Shown here: one piece after another, positions 56,452-64,000 of the stretch
How positions within the stretch are numbered: position 1 is the stretch's first letter
Layout of the letters: the number at the start of each line of letters is the position of its first letter
Source: Siderastrea siderea
Taxonomy: Eukaryota; Cnidaria; Anthozoa; Scleractinia; Rhizangiidae
Direction of reading: 5' to 3'
Length of the DNA: 64,000 bases
Assembly: GCA_964030785.1 (NCBI GenBank)
Contig: OZ034970.1
Span: 37,247,401-37,311,400 of the forward strand
Notes under the pieces: generated by a model
What the model was told of the DNA's origin: nothing
Database searches by the model: none
The model's input: only the letters and a program-made list of their open reading frames with translations
Made by a program: the position numbers and the translations under genes

Positions 56452-59400
56452 TCACTGGTAGCCATAGGGGTAGGTCTTGAAGGTGCGGGGATCGATGACT
56501 CTTTTGTCATACACCAAGCGATACCATTTGTGTTGGGGTTGAGTGAGCAAGGTGTAGTTTTTGGGTTCCCGGACAATGTGGTGACTTTTGGTGACTTGGA
56601 TTTCCCGTGGTTTGGGAAGGGGTCTTTGTATTTCATCTTGGACATTCTGACGCATGACGTCGTAATTCAACTGGGTGTGTCCTTCACTGTTGAGTCGGAA
56701 GCCTCTGACCTTGCATTCCACTTTTCCTTTATTAGTAGTATACCCATAGTTCTTGGGTCCTCCACTGACAAATTCTTGGATGTATTCATCGTCCTTTAAT
56801 TCGGAGGCGAAGTCCCCTAGATAGGAACCCAAGGTAGGTTGGAATTGAGTGGGTGTTTCCTCCAGGTAGATGACGGAGTCGGTGTCAAAGTAGAGGACTC
56901 TTTCCCCTAAGCGTTCGAGGGCGTCATACAATTTAAGGCGGGCGTGGCAGGTGGTGAAGCAGGCCACAAAAATGTTGAGGTTGGGTGACACGCGGATGTC
57001 CTCTTTTTGGTTTTGGTAGTGGATCTCCACCATGTTGTTGTTGATGACGGACACGTGACGTACGTCTAAGGCATCGCTATCCAAGAAACGGTGGAAGGCA
57101 TGAGGATCATCAAAGGCTTGAATTTGGGTCTTGTTGAGGCGTTGTCCAAACTTGCCCCACATGGAGTTCAACATCAGCTTAGCTAGGGTACGCAGGCCCG
57201 GGTTGTATTCGATCTTGTGGTAGTCCAACTGGATGCCTTCATGCAGGAAGTACTGTTCGATGTAACTTTGCTTTTCTTCTTCTGTCATGTCGTCCTTAGG
57301 CCACCCACTAGCTTCTTGTTTGATTTTCAACCAGGTGTTGACATAATCGGCGAAGAGGCCCTCACAGGTTTGTTCAAAATGCCAGACTTCGTAGATGTAT
57401 TGGACTTGGTACCCCAATTCGACGGCTTTCTTTAATTCGGGGGTACACCAGGTACTGGTGAGGGCGCGTTGTTCGTCGGGGTGAGGGCAATGATAGGATC
57501 TGTCCAAAAGAGGTTTGGCCATTTCTTCTTCCACACAACGGGCACAGAGTGGAAAGAGCAGTTTGTCGTCATGACGGTAAGGCAGCACGGGATGGTACAA
57601 TTCACGGGGAGGCAGGATTTTGCATTGAATGAGACCAAAGTACTGAAGAACGTCAGTGTGACCCGGTTGAGAAAAGATGGTGTGATGTCCTTTGGGGTAG
57701 GTGGACTTCTTGTTGACCCACGGGTACAAGGAGGTGACATCGATGTAGTGAATTTTTTGGCCAGGGGTGATATGATGGTAGAGTTTGATGGCATTGGTAC
57801 GACCTCCACAGAAAGCATCCCGAGGTTGAAGAGGTTGGATAAAGTCGAGTTCCCGGACGAAGGAGTCGATCTCTGGTTGGGTTTTTAGGAGGTGGTCCCA
57901 TTGACATCCCCACATTTGAATGACGTTGTACCCTTGTTTGGTAAGCTTTTGGACTTTGTCTTGGGTGGCGTCATAGAGGTCATGCATGGTTCGATCATAG
58001 TTGCGGGGATGTTTTTCGTAGCGATGGGGATAACAGGTAGGGCATCCGTGGGTGAAACACCCTTGAAATTCGTAGATGGTGTGGGTGTCGGGGCAATAAC
58101 CATCCACATGGATCTGGGTCCCGGGGATCTTATACTCGCCTTCATTTCGGACATGTTGAATGTATTGGTGATGATGAGGCTCTGGATTGGCACTGGCCAG
58201 TAGATCGTCGAGGCTGAGATCTTGGAGGGCGCGTTGACGTAGTTGGTGATCGCACCAGGTTAACCAGTGAAGGGCTGGGATGGACTGGTTGATGTTGTTT
58301 CTCCACCCCTTATGACCGGCGGGTTCGCTGGCAATACTGTTCGGGATCATCCGGTTCATACGTAAATCTCGATTACAAGCGGAGGCAATGGTGACGTGAT
58401 CGAAGGGATTGAAGCCTGTTAAGTCTTCAAACATGCGTTTGAAAGTCAGACATCCTTGTTTGAGGAGACGTACATCGGAGCTGCAATAGTCCAAAAATTC
58501 GTTTTGGAAATGAAACACCACACCCTGGTCGCGTTGTTCTTGATGCCAAGTTTCGAAGGCTTGTCTTCCTTCGAGTGTCATGGCCTCAGGCATGTAGTAA
58601 TCGCGTGAGGGGAGGATGCCCACGTAGTTTTGATACTCATCATTGGGTACGTTGAACTTGTGTGGGAAGTACCCTTTGCAGAGTTCTGTCAAACCAAAGG
58701 TTTTGGGAAACGCGGAGAGGGGCATCTGGAAGAAACTCATGGAATCAATGAACCGGATGCGGTCATGTTTGATCTCTAAGAGTTTACACCCGTTGCGGAG
58801 TTGTTCAACGATGCGGTTGTCACTATAGTATTCTTGGATGATAAAGTACCCATCGTACCCTTGAAAATTATGAGCGATGACATTGACTTGACGGGTATCG
58901 TGAAGAGTCAAGGTATCCAACCATTCCAGAAAGTCACGGATACAGGTGGAACCTGGGAAAGGCTTGGGTTCATCGTTGTCTTCGGTTTCGGCCACGACGA
59001 GATTCGCAATGTGTTTTTCCTGGGGTTGCATGGCTTCGATATCAAAGAAGACGTGTAAGGGAGGCAGGTCTTCCTCCTCGTCCTCGGAGGAGGCATGGGG
59101 TTCCGAGGCACCTCGTTTGGCGCGAGGACCTTTTTGACGGGTCCTCTTTCTCTTCTTTTCGTCTTGAGGTTTGGGGGCTTTTTGTATAAAACAACGGTGG
59201 TCGTCAGCGTGGACGTACTGGTGACAAGAAGGGCAATCCACGTGGTAACAACGGTGACGTTGAATGCGGGACAAGCCCACATTTTGTTGATAACAGTCAG
59301 TGCATCGGTGTCGTTGAGAGCACACTGAGGACTGGAGGTCCGTGGCGGGTTTGCCAGCATGGGTCTTGCTGGCATGGGCTTCCAAACACGCGGGTCCGAA

Positions 59401-60630
59401 AAAGTCCCGATGACACGAGTCGCAACGTTGAGTGGCTTTCAGGTGTCGGGGGTAAGCATGTTGAAAGTCTGGACAATCTTTCTGTCGACAGGCTCCGCAT
59501 ACCTTGGTCTTGGTGCATCGATGCATCCCCTCGGTGTTGTAGGGTTTCCAACAATCCGCACACACATAACTGGACCCGAAAAATCCCGGCAATTTGGTGA
59601 TGACATCATAATGGTCTTGGTTGTGCAACAGGATCAGTTGTTTGTCAGAAAGGGGTCCAAACGTCGTGATGTGGAACGATCGCTGCGCATCCACCAGGAT
59701 GATCTGGTAACCCGTGAGGGAGGGAGCTTGACTGAATTGGGTCAAGGCATCATACCCACAGGGGCCCCATGGTACCTTGGCTTCATCCTGGAGCAGTAAG
59801 GCGAGTTCTTTTTGGAGAGATTTTCCATGTCGAATCGATTCCCATTTCGGGTGCTGGTCCACGCGAGCTTTGGCGGTGACGAGGGCTCTGGCGCAACAGA
59901 GGTCATCGTCGTTTGTAATTGTTATGACAGACCGTTTGTTGGTTGTCAACATGGTCATGGTGGGATGCCCTGGTTTCCCACGACGGGGTCTGCCGGTGCC
60001 TTGAGGAGCATGATGAACTTGAGTGATGGAGACTTGAAAGGAATCATCCATTTCAAATTGTTCGTTGCTGTTGAGGGCTTGGGCTAAACGTTGGAACAGA
60101 GCTTCCACGCGCTCTGTGTCTCGACGCCATTCACCTACACGTAATCCCCACCCCTGAAAATTATTGTGCAGGCGATCGGATGCTATTGTAAAGTAGAGGC
60201 GATCTTGATCATGGAGGTCGGGGGTGGTGGTTAACACTTGATCGACGGCTCGACGTAATCCATCTTGGAGAGCTTCGGTAATGTTTTGACCTGGAATCAA
60301 GGTCCCCCTTTGACGTAACTGGGTCTTGAAATGACGTTCTTGTACCCCCATGCGATCACTCTTCCGATTCACAAAAGGTTCTAAGTCAAATTGGAAGGTA
60401 ACGTGCGCAGAGGGATCCAATCCACCCCCGCTTTGTTCCCATTGGTCCAAGGCCTCTTGACAAATCTCATCACTGTCTCCTAGCTCTTCTTCTTCGGTGC
60501 AAATCAAAGGTCCCATACAGGAATTTGTGTCGTCTTCTGAATCACTTAACTCCAAACCGAGCATGGACATTATCTCACGTGTAGCGAGGCCGCTTGGCCC
60601 CGCCACATTGTCGTCGTCGTGAGAGGACAT
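56452..60630 (-). CDS. Protein-primed family-B DNA polymerase
   Basis: 1,392 codons without a break. Residues 1-60 are acidic. 240-360 carry a conserved domain (DDDLCCARALVTAKAR ... LLHNQDHYDVITKLPGFF). 357-480 form a Cys/His-rich multi-zinc region, followed by a basic/acidic linker (490-522). Exonuclease motifs: FFDIEAM (528-534), AHNFQGYDGYF (586-596) and YCSSD (715-719). A nuclease-like insertion reads VDGYCPDTHTIYEFQGC (842-858). Polymerase motifs: DVTSLYP (964-970), NSMWGKFG (1155-1162) and YFDTDSVIY (1247-1255). All catalytic Asp/Glu appear present. Family knowledge: it replicates a linear protein-capped genome. It is transcribed divergently from the gene at 60869. Confidence 0.93.
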   Translation of the reverse strand: MSSHDDDNVAGPSGLATREIMSMLGLELSDSEDDTNSCMGPLICTEEEELGDSDEICQEALDQWEQSGGGLDPSAHVTFQFDLEPFVNRKSDRMGVQERHFKTQLRQRGTLIPGQNITEALQDGLRRAVDQVLTTTPDLHDQDRLYFTIASDRLHNNFQGWGLRVGEWRRDTERVEALFQRLAQALNSNEQFEMDDSFQVSITQVHHAPQGTGRPRRGKPGHPTMTMLTTNKRSVITITNDDDLCCARALVTAKARVDQHPKWESIRHGKSLQKELALLLQDEAKVPWGPCGYDALTQFSQAPSLTGYQIILVDAQRSFHITTFGPLSDKQLILLHNQDHYDVITKLPGFFGSSYVCADCWKPYNTEGMHRCTKTKVCGACRQKDCPDFQHAYPRHLKATQRCDSCHRDFFGPACLEAHASKTHAGKPATDLQSSVCSQRHRCTDCYQQNVGLSRIQRHRCYHVDCPSCHQYVHADDHRCFIQKAPKPQDEKKRKRTRQKGPRAKRGASEPHASSEDEEEDLPPLHVFFDIEAMQPQEKHIANLVVAETEDNDEPKPFPGSTCIRDFLEWLDTLTLHDTRQVNVIAHNFQGYDGYFIIQEYYSDNRIVEQLRNGCKLLEIKHDRIRFIDSMSFFQMPLSAFPKTFGLTELCKGYFPHKFNVPNDEYQNYVGILPSRDYYMPEAMTLEGRQAFETWHQEQRDQGVVFHFQNEFLDYCSSDVRLLKQGCLTFKRMFEDLTGFNPFDHVTIASACNRDLRMNRMIPNSIASEPAGHKGWRNNINQSIPALHWLTWCDHQLRQRALQDLSLDDLLASANPEPHHHQYIQHVRNEGEYKIPGTQIHVDGYCPDTHTIYEFQGCFTHGCPTCYPHRYEKHPRNYDRTMHDLYDATQDKVQKLTKQGYNVIQMWGCQWDHLLKTQPEIDSFVRELDFIQPLQPRDAFCGGRTNAIKLYHHITPGQKIHYIDVTSLYPWVNKKSTYPKGHHTIFSQPGHTDVLQYFGLIQCKILPPRELYHPVLPYRHDDKLLFPLCARCVEEEMAKPLLDRSYHCPHPDEQRALTSTWCTPELKKAVELGYQVQYIYEVWHFEQTCEGLFADYVNTWLKIKQEASGWPKDDMTEEEKQSYIEQYFLHEGIQLDYHKIEYNPGLRTLAKLMLNSMWGKFGQRLNKTQIQAFDDPHAFHRFLDSDALDVRHVSVINNNMVEIHYQNQKEDIRVSPNLNIFVACFTTCHARLKLYDALERLGERVLYFDTDSVIYLEETPTQFQPTLGSYLGDFASELKDDEYIQEFVSGGPKNYGYTTNKGKVECKVRGFRLNSEGHTQLNYDVMRQNVQDEIQRPLPKPREIQVTKSHHIVREPKNYTLLTQPQHKWYRLVYDKRVIDPRTFKTYPYGYQ

Positions 60631-60663
60631 GATCAGATGAAGTCACTGGAGATCGGGGCTCTG

Positions 60664-60673
60664 TTTTTTATAG
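60664..60673 (-). promoter_or_regulatory. TATA box of PolB
   Basis: CTATAAAAAA on the minus strand, about 34 bp upstream of the PolB ATG (60630). Confidence 0.65.
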
Positions 60674-60714
60674 AGAACCAAAATGTCACGTGGGAGGGGA
60701 AGGAGCCAATCACT

Positions 60715-60800
60715 AAACAGGGTGCCCCCTAGAGAGGGGGTGCCCTAGGGAGGGGTGGGACGGGGTGGGGGGACCCCCCTCCCCCCTCTCTAATGGGGGT
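60715..60800. promoter_or_regulatory. G/C-tract block in the divergent promoter
   Basis: Runs of G and C (GGGGTGCCC, GGGACGGGGTGGGGGG, CCCCCCTCCCCCC) between the two TATA boxes, able to form a hairpin or G-quadruplex and similar to Sp1-type GC boxes. Function is inferred only from position. Confidence 0.45.
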
Positions 60801-60830
60801 CCATGGGCATGATGGGAACGAATGAGAGAC

Positions 60831-60837
60831 TATAAAA
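60831..60837 (+). promoter_or_regulatory. TATA box of the plus-strand early-type genes
   Basis: TATAAAA 32 bp before ATG 60869, with an initiator-like TCAGTC at 60855. Confidence 0.7.
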
Positions 60838-60868
60838 CAGATCGCCCCTCGAGGTCAGTCGTCTCAAG

Positions 60869-61273
60869 ATGGACTCTAGTCTAGACAACCTGTTGAAAGA
60901 TTTCGAGAAGTTTGAAGTGGAACACATTTTAGATGAGGTTAAGGAGTGGGTGCTGGACGACGGAGACATCCGGGAGTTTGGGGAAGCGCTGCTTGAGGAA
61001 AGGAGGAAAAGGAGGCAGCTCGCCCAAGCAGCTCAGGCAGCATGGCACACCTACGTGCAACAGCACTGGAACCCGGGCTGCTACCCACAATTCACCACCG
61101 AGTGGTACATCCGGGGCCTCGACTTCTGTTGGACCAACTGGCATCACCAATTCAAGAGGCCCCGGACACCCCCACCAGCACCGCCCCCCTCGCCCGAGCT
61201 CTCGCGAAAGCTGCTACCGATGCGGTCGCCAAGGCCTGACGAGCTCCCGACAAAACGACAGCGACAGCGATGA
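60869..61273 (+). CDS. Unknown small acidic/Pro-rich viral protein
   Basis: 134 codons starting 32 bp after a TATA box. The N-terminus is amphipathic and acidic (MDSSLDNLLKDFEKFEVEHI, then LDEVKEWVLDD). A Gln/Ala-rich helix and an aromatic segment (YPQFTTEWYIRGLDFCWTNW) follow. The tail is Pro-rich and basic (RPRTPPPAPPPSPE). I do not recognise the family. Its position opposite PolB matches where adintoviruses keep variable early genes. It overlaps the next ORF in another frame; splicing from here into that frame is possible. Confidence 0.65.
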   Translation: MDSSLDNLLKDFEKFEVEHILDEVKEWVLDDGDIREFGEALLEERRKRRQLAQAAQAAWHTYVQQHWNPGCYPQFTTEWYIRGLDFCWTNWHHQFKRPRTPPPAPPPSPELSRKLLPMRSPRPDELPTKRQRQR

Positions 61274-61310
61274 GGACAACGACGAAGATAGCGACGACGA
61301 CGAATACGAC

Positions 61311-62093
61311 ATGAACAATAAAGTGGCAGAGATCCTAGCCAAAGAACAAAAACGACTGGCGCGGCGACGGGCAAACCGAGCTAGGTACCGGCTCAGACAC
61401 CCCGACCGAGTAGCCGAGCAGAAACGTCAGTACCGGGCCAGACACCCCGACCGAGTAGCCGAGCAGAGACGACGGTACTATGCCAAAAACCGCGATCGAA
61501 TAGCCGAGCAGAGGCGACGGTATCGGGAGAGGTGTCGGGACTACATTAAAGAGTACTATAAGGAGCGTGCAGAACGAATCCGGGCGCATAAAAGGGACTT
61601 TTACCGATCGGAAGCAGGTCAACGGTGGCAGAAACAATACTTAGCGAGAAAGCGTGAGAGCGCGGCCCTCTTACGTCGACAAAGAGGTCCCATGGTCCAA
61701 AAGACAACGGAGGAGAAACGCCAAGCCTTAGGGCCCCTCAAATTAACCGTGACGCTAGAAGATTTTATGCAGGACTTTCATGATTCCCTCTCGCCCAGCC
61801 CCGAGGATTCTGTGGACCAACCTAGTACCCTCATGGACATGGATTCAGGGGTCTTTCATCCTCTGGATCATTCCGTATGTGACGAATCTTCTTGTGACAT
61901 GTGGGACGATGGGAAGGGATTTTTAGACAATTTACTCGATGACTTGTCGTCATCATCGGACGACTCTTTGTTGGACAATGTACTCGAGGAGCTCGATGAC
62001 TTGCCGTCATTGGACGACGCTTTCTTGGACTTTTTAACGGACATGATGCAGGAGGAGGATCCTTCGTTTGATTTGGATGACTTTGTCAGTTAA
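61311..62093 (+). CDS. Basic-repeat/acidic-tail viral protein, putative transcription factor
   Basis: The open frame extends back to 60933, but that part mostly shadows the upstream ORF. The ATG at 61311 (MNNKVAEILAKEQKRLARRR), just after an acidic run (DSDSDEDNDEDSDDDE), is my preferred start, giving 260 residues. Three to four tandem modules of the type RHPDRVAEQKRQYRA follow, then a Lys/Arg-rich helix region. The C-terminal third has repeated acidic-hydrophobic blocks (FLDNLLDDLSSSSDDSLLDN, LDDLPSLDDAFLDFL). A basic DNA-binding part plus VP16-like acidic blocks suggests a transactivator; this is inference. No family recognised. Confidence 0.7.
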   Translation: MNNKVAEILAKEQKRLARRRANRARYRLRHPDRVAEQKRQYRARHPDRVAEQRRRYYAKNRDRIAEQRRRYRERCRDYIKEYYKERAERIRAHKRDFYRSEAGQRWQKQYLARKRESAALLRRQRGPMVQKTTEEKRQALGPLKLTVTLEDFMQDFHDSLSPSPEDSVDQPSTLMDMDSGVFHPLDHSVCDESSCDMWDDGKGFLDNLLDDLSSSSDDSLLDNVLEELDDLPSLDDAFLDFLTDMMQEEDPSFDLDDFVS

Positions 62094-62373
62094 ACCCCCC
62101 TCGTCTTTGTATTTGGAAGAACATCCGTCTCAGTATTTGGCAGAACATTCGTATTAGTATTTTTGGCAGAACATTGAACTTGACAACTCGTGAACCAAAT
62201 GAGACAGTGACATTGTTTTTATTTTATCAGGATGAATGTTGTCTACACCACAATGGGTTTTGTCTCGCAAATCCTGTTTGAGACTCAACACGAACTACAG
62301 AAGACTATAGAATAACAATACCAATGAGACATTTTCATTTTTTACTCAACATGTAACTGTGTTAATTAAATGT
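62094..62373. other. Convergent intergenic gap
   Basis: AT-rich spacer between the plus-strand gene and the minus-strand virion cluster. It contains two near copies of TATTTGGCAGAACATTCGTAT (62133 and 62158). No gene seen. Confidence 0.6.
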
Positions 62374-62730
62374 TTACAATTTTAAACGTTTCTTGGCTTG
62401 CATGATTTTTTTGACGACCCGTTCCGTCTTGTTTTTCTTGCCGGGTAATCGATCAATGGCTTGGATCATCTTGGTATCGGCTTTCCATTTATCTTCCAAA
62501 TTCTTGGCACGACTGTAATCAATGTCGTGTTGCTTAGCAATCTGGTCCAAGCGATTGATCCCGGGATCCCCACGTTTCAGACGTTTGGCCAAATGGGTGC
62601 CAGGGCCCATGTACTGATAACCGGGCCAATGAAATTCCTTCCCCGTTTTCGCAATCCATTTTTGGACATCCAAGGCCCCTCCTCGTTGGGGGCGTTTCCG
62701 TTTAATACCCCTTCTCCTCTTGGTGGGCAT
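62374..62730 (-). CDS. Phospholipase A2-like (parvovirus VP1-type) protein
   Basis: 118 codons. A basic N-terminus (MPTKRRRGIKRKRP) is followed by GYQYMGPGTHLAKRLKRGDP, the Ca2+-binding loop pattern, and then LDQIAKQHDIDYSRAKN with the catalytic His-Asp pair. A basic C-terminus follows (KKIMQAKKRLKL). Domains of this type occur in parvovirus VP1 unique regions and in adintovirus/Polinton virion proteins, where they are thought to help membrane passage. Its start overlaps the end of the preceding gene by 29 bp in another frame, as in a compact virion operon. Confidence 0.85.
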   Translation of the reverse strand: MPTKRRRGIKRKRPQRGGALDVQKWIAKTGKEFHWPGYQYMGPGTHLAKRLKRGDPGINRLDQIAKQHDIDYSRAKNLEDKWKADTKMIQAIDRLPGKKNKTERVVKKIMQAKKRLKL

Positions 62731-63418
62731 GTTTATTCACTGTCGTACTGCAAACGTCTCCGTCGGGGCTGTTTGGGTTTAGTCCAATCTTCCCAACCGG
62801 GTATAGGGGTTTCAATCGTTGCACTTCACGGGAGACGCCTTTGCCTTTGCCTTTGCCTTTGCCTTTACCACTCTCAGCTAACTTTTTTTCCAAGGCCTTG
62901 CGCTGTTCTCGAAGGACTTGTAAACGCGTCCGGGTATCCCCTCGACTGGTAGAAGGTATCTCTTCTCCTCGACTGGTAGAAGGTCTCTGTTCTCTCGCGC
63001 CTTCCCTTGTAGCAGGGGTAATGGTGGGTTTGGGAGCCGACGGACCTCCTTTTATCATGCGCTTCAACCATTGTTCGACGGGTCCCGTCACCAAATCCCC
63101 GGCTTCTTCTTCTTCTTCGCCTGGTGGACCACCCGGGGCACCCGGGGCACCAACCCCCACCCCACCAGGAAATTGACGAATGCGTTTGGTTAACTTGATT
63201 AATTCTTGACTCAACGGTTTGGTTTGAGCATTGACCAAGGCTGGGGGTAATTGAGGGTTGGCTAATAACACATGTTTTTGGGCGGCGAGCGTCGCGGCTT
63301 TGTTCAACAAGGCATTTTCGGTGAGTTCTCCTTTGTAATATTGAATGAGTTGTTCCAAGTCCTTTTGGGGAATCATGTACACCTCGTCCATGGTCTTCCA
63401 ATGCACGACAGCTGTCAC
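62702..63418 (-). CDS. Putative adintovirus virion/core protein
   Basis: 238 codons; the start could also be the internal Met at codon 10 (MDEVYMIPQKDLEQLIQYY). The N-terminal half is helical (LLNKAATLAAQKHVLLANPQ). Then comes a Gly/Pro/Glu-rich linker (GVGVGAPGAPGGPPGEEEEE), two STSRGEE/STSRGDT repeats, a coiled-coil-like LREQRKALEKKLAES, and a GKGKGKGKGK run encoded by a CCTTTG/CTTTGC hexanucleotide repeat at 62835-62870. I recognise the N-terminal part as of the kind found in adintovirus gene clusters, function unknown. Confidence 0.65.
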   Translation of the reverse strand: MTAVVHWKTMDEVYMIPQKDLEQLIQYYKGELTENALLNKAATLAAQKHVLLANPQLPPALVNAQTKPLSQELIKLTKRIRQFPGGVGVGAPGAPGGPPGEEEEEAGDLVTGPVEQWLKRMIKGGPSAPKPTITPATREGAREQRPSTSRGEEIPSTSRGDTRTRLQVLREQRKALEKKLAESGKGKGKGKGKGVSREVQRLKPLYPVGKIGLNPNSPDGDVCSTTVNKHAHQEEKGY

Positions 63419-63576
63419 AACAGGTGATATTTATGCTTCCATGTCTTGTTACGTTAACGAACACATTGACATAACACCTCGTGAAGTCCTTGAAACAACC
63501 CTTGTCCTTTTTGTCGGATTAACCACTGACGACGTTTTTTGACGGAATGTCGACGACGTCCCAAATCACGTAGTAC
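63419..63576 (-). pseudogene. Basic C-terminal extension cut off by a stop codon
   Basis: After the TAG at 63579-63577 the frame of the upstream small protein stays open for about 40 more codons, rich in Arg, Lys and Gln, to a stop near 63455. Related proteins normally continue with such a basic tail, so the TAG looks like a lesion in this copy. A distinct short protein is the alternative. Confidence 0.5.
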
Positions 63577-63771
63577 CTATTTATAGGGTTGAAGTTTAGC
63601 CAGCATGGGTGGGGTCACAGGAATCTTGTTTTTTAAAAAGTTCAACACCAATTCACTCACAGCATTGATTTGATCGGCATTGGCATGTTGTAACAACTCT
63701 TGACGTTTGGAACCATTGGCTTCTTGTAACATGGACCGTAAAAACGGGAATTGACGTCGAAGACGTTGCAT
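63577..63771 (-). CDS. Small conserved adintovirus/Polinton protein
   Basis: 64 codons: MQRLRRQFPFLRSMLQEANG, then HANADQINAVSELVLNFL and KNKIPVTPPMLAKLQPYK. The pattern (helix, ADxxxxxAxxELxLNxLKxxIPVTP) recurs in small proteins of Polinton-like and adintovirus elements; the role is unknown, probably a core component. It starts 3 bp after the preceding gene's stop, as in a tightly packed transcription unit. It ends at a TAG that may be premature. Confidence 0.65.
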   Translation of the reverse strand: MQRLRRQFPFLRSMLQEANGSKRQELLQHANADQINAVSELVLNFLKNKIPVTPPMLAKLQPYK

Positions 63772-63774
63772 CCT

Positions 63775-63939
63775 TTATCGATGACGACGACGATACCGTT
63801 GATTGGCTTTTTGAATCGTGCGTTTTATACGTTTATCCGTTTCCAAGGCCACGGCTTTCCCCAATCCTGCCATAGCAGGGACCAATAGATTTAAAAAACC
63901 GCCTCGTTGACGACGGCGTCGTCTTCTCCTCCTCACCAT
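63775..63939 (-). CDS. Arginine-rich viral mini-protein (core/protamine-like)
   Basis: 54 codons. It begins MVRRRRRRRRQRGGFLNLLV, continues with a short hydrophobic PAMAGLGKAV and ends with QRYRRRHR. It resembles the small DNA-condensing core peptides (adenovirus pX-type) found in Polinton/adintovirus clusters. Its ATG overlaps the stop of the preceding frame (ATGGTGA), which supports it being a real gene in a compact cluster. Confidence 0.7.
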   Translation of the reverse strand: MVRRRRRRRRQRGGFLNLLVPAMAGLGKAVALETDKRIKRTIQKANQRYRRRHR

Positions 63940-64000
63940 GGTCGACCCGTCAATAGACGTTGAAGGGCTTTGTCTTGTTTGATGGCATCTCGCGTCTCTT
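63933..64000 (-). CDS. C-terminal end of the next viral gene (partial)
   Basis: The minus-strand frame runs in from the window edge, reads ETRDAIKQDKALQRLLTGRP and ends with Trp and TGA at 63935-63933, overlapping the next ATG. It is too short to identify. Confidence 0.45.
   Translation of the reverse strand, partial: ETRDAIKQDKALQRLLTGRPW

Larger units (their letters stand above)
56340..64000. mobile_element. Integrated adintovirus/Polinton-like element (partial)
   Basis: A compact, GC-richer block of closely packed genes unlike the surrounding host DNA: protein-primed PolB (minus), divergent early-type genes (plus) and a virion-type cluster (minus) with a parvovirus-type PLA2 domain. That combination is known from adintoviruses and related Polinton-like elements in animal genomes. 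Integrase, packaging ATPase, protease and major capsid genes would lie beyond 64000. The left edge is uncertain (56052-56345). Terminal repeats and target duplication cannot be assigned because the other end is outside the window. Confidence 0.8.

Noticed and set aside
60933..61310. N-terminal extension of the basic-repeat viral protein
   Set aside because: Most of it is the shifted frame of the upstream 134-codon ORF and looks low-complexity. I kept the ATG at 61311 as the start, although splicing could alter this.
62874..63464. 196-codon frame overlapping the viral core gene
   Set aside because: Out-of-frame shadow of the 62702-63418 gene, with low-complexity Arg-rich content and no homology signal.

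Overview
The window reads as nuclear DNA of a cnidarian, most likely an anthozoan such as a stony coral. It is AT-rich, intron-rich and crowded with transposons. The one recognisable multi-exon host gene is a cnidarian-style voltage-gated sodium (Nav) channel, which fits that call. No bacterial, organellar or CRISPR features are present. Coordinates and identities below were read by eye; no alignment or database search was run.

Region by region. 1-6.5 kb: a Tc1/mariner-type MITE, then a complete but defective Ty3/Gypsy retrotransposon (minus strand) with LTRs of only 54 bp, a 5-bp target duplication, a tRNA-Leu-like primer site and a polypurine tract. 6.5-11.9 kb: relics only, namely a Penelope-type RT fragment and a hAT-like relic with a nested piggyBac-type MITE. 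11.9-34.2 kb: a large tandem duplication (copy A 11893-22557, copy B 22558-34203) whose breakpoints lie in an ATC microsatellite. Each copy holds, in order, an 83/84-bp minisatellite made of tiny hairpins (about 0.8 kb in A, about 5 kb in B), a glycosyltransferase-like pseudogene on the minus strand, a 312-bp tRNA-containing element, and the Nav domain III exons for S1-S2, S3-S4 and S5-pore. Copy A alone carries a 5'-truncated L1/Tx1-like LINE. 34.2-42.9 kb: the rest of the Nav gene (domain III filter and S6, III-IV linker, domain IV, C-terminus), interrupted in one intron by a 3.56-kb hAT-like element that carries a 135-bp satellite and splits a SINE.

The Nav locus looks decayed. Copy A has a stop codon in the S5-pore exon, copy B has a 59-bp deletion in the S1-S2 exon, two downstream exons lack an AG acceptor, and the last exon has two frameshifts. 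Domains I and II are not seen in the window. The visible selectivity-filter letters are Glu in domain III and Ser in domain IV.

43-55 kb is gene-poor, with several MITEs, a LINE fragment split by a Harbinger-type MITE, and a Penelope-like element with RT and GIY-YIG domains. At 55.3 kb lies the 5' part of an ecto-NTPDase gene. Directly after it an integrated adintovirus/Polinton-like element runs off the window end. It has a 1,392-residue protein-primed family-B DNA polymerase (minus), a divergent TATA promoter pair, an overlapping pair of plus-strand early-type ORFs with a basic-repeat/acidic protein, and a minus-strand virion-type cluster (phospholipase A2-like protein, putative core proteins, an arginine-rich mini-protein).
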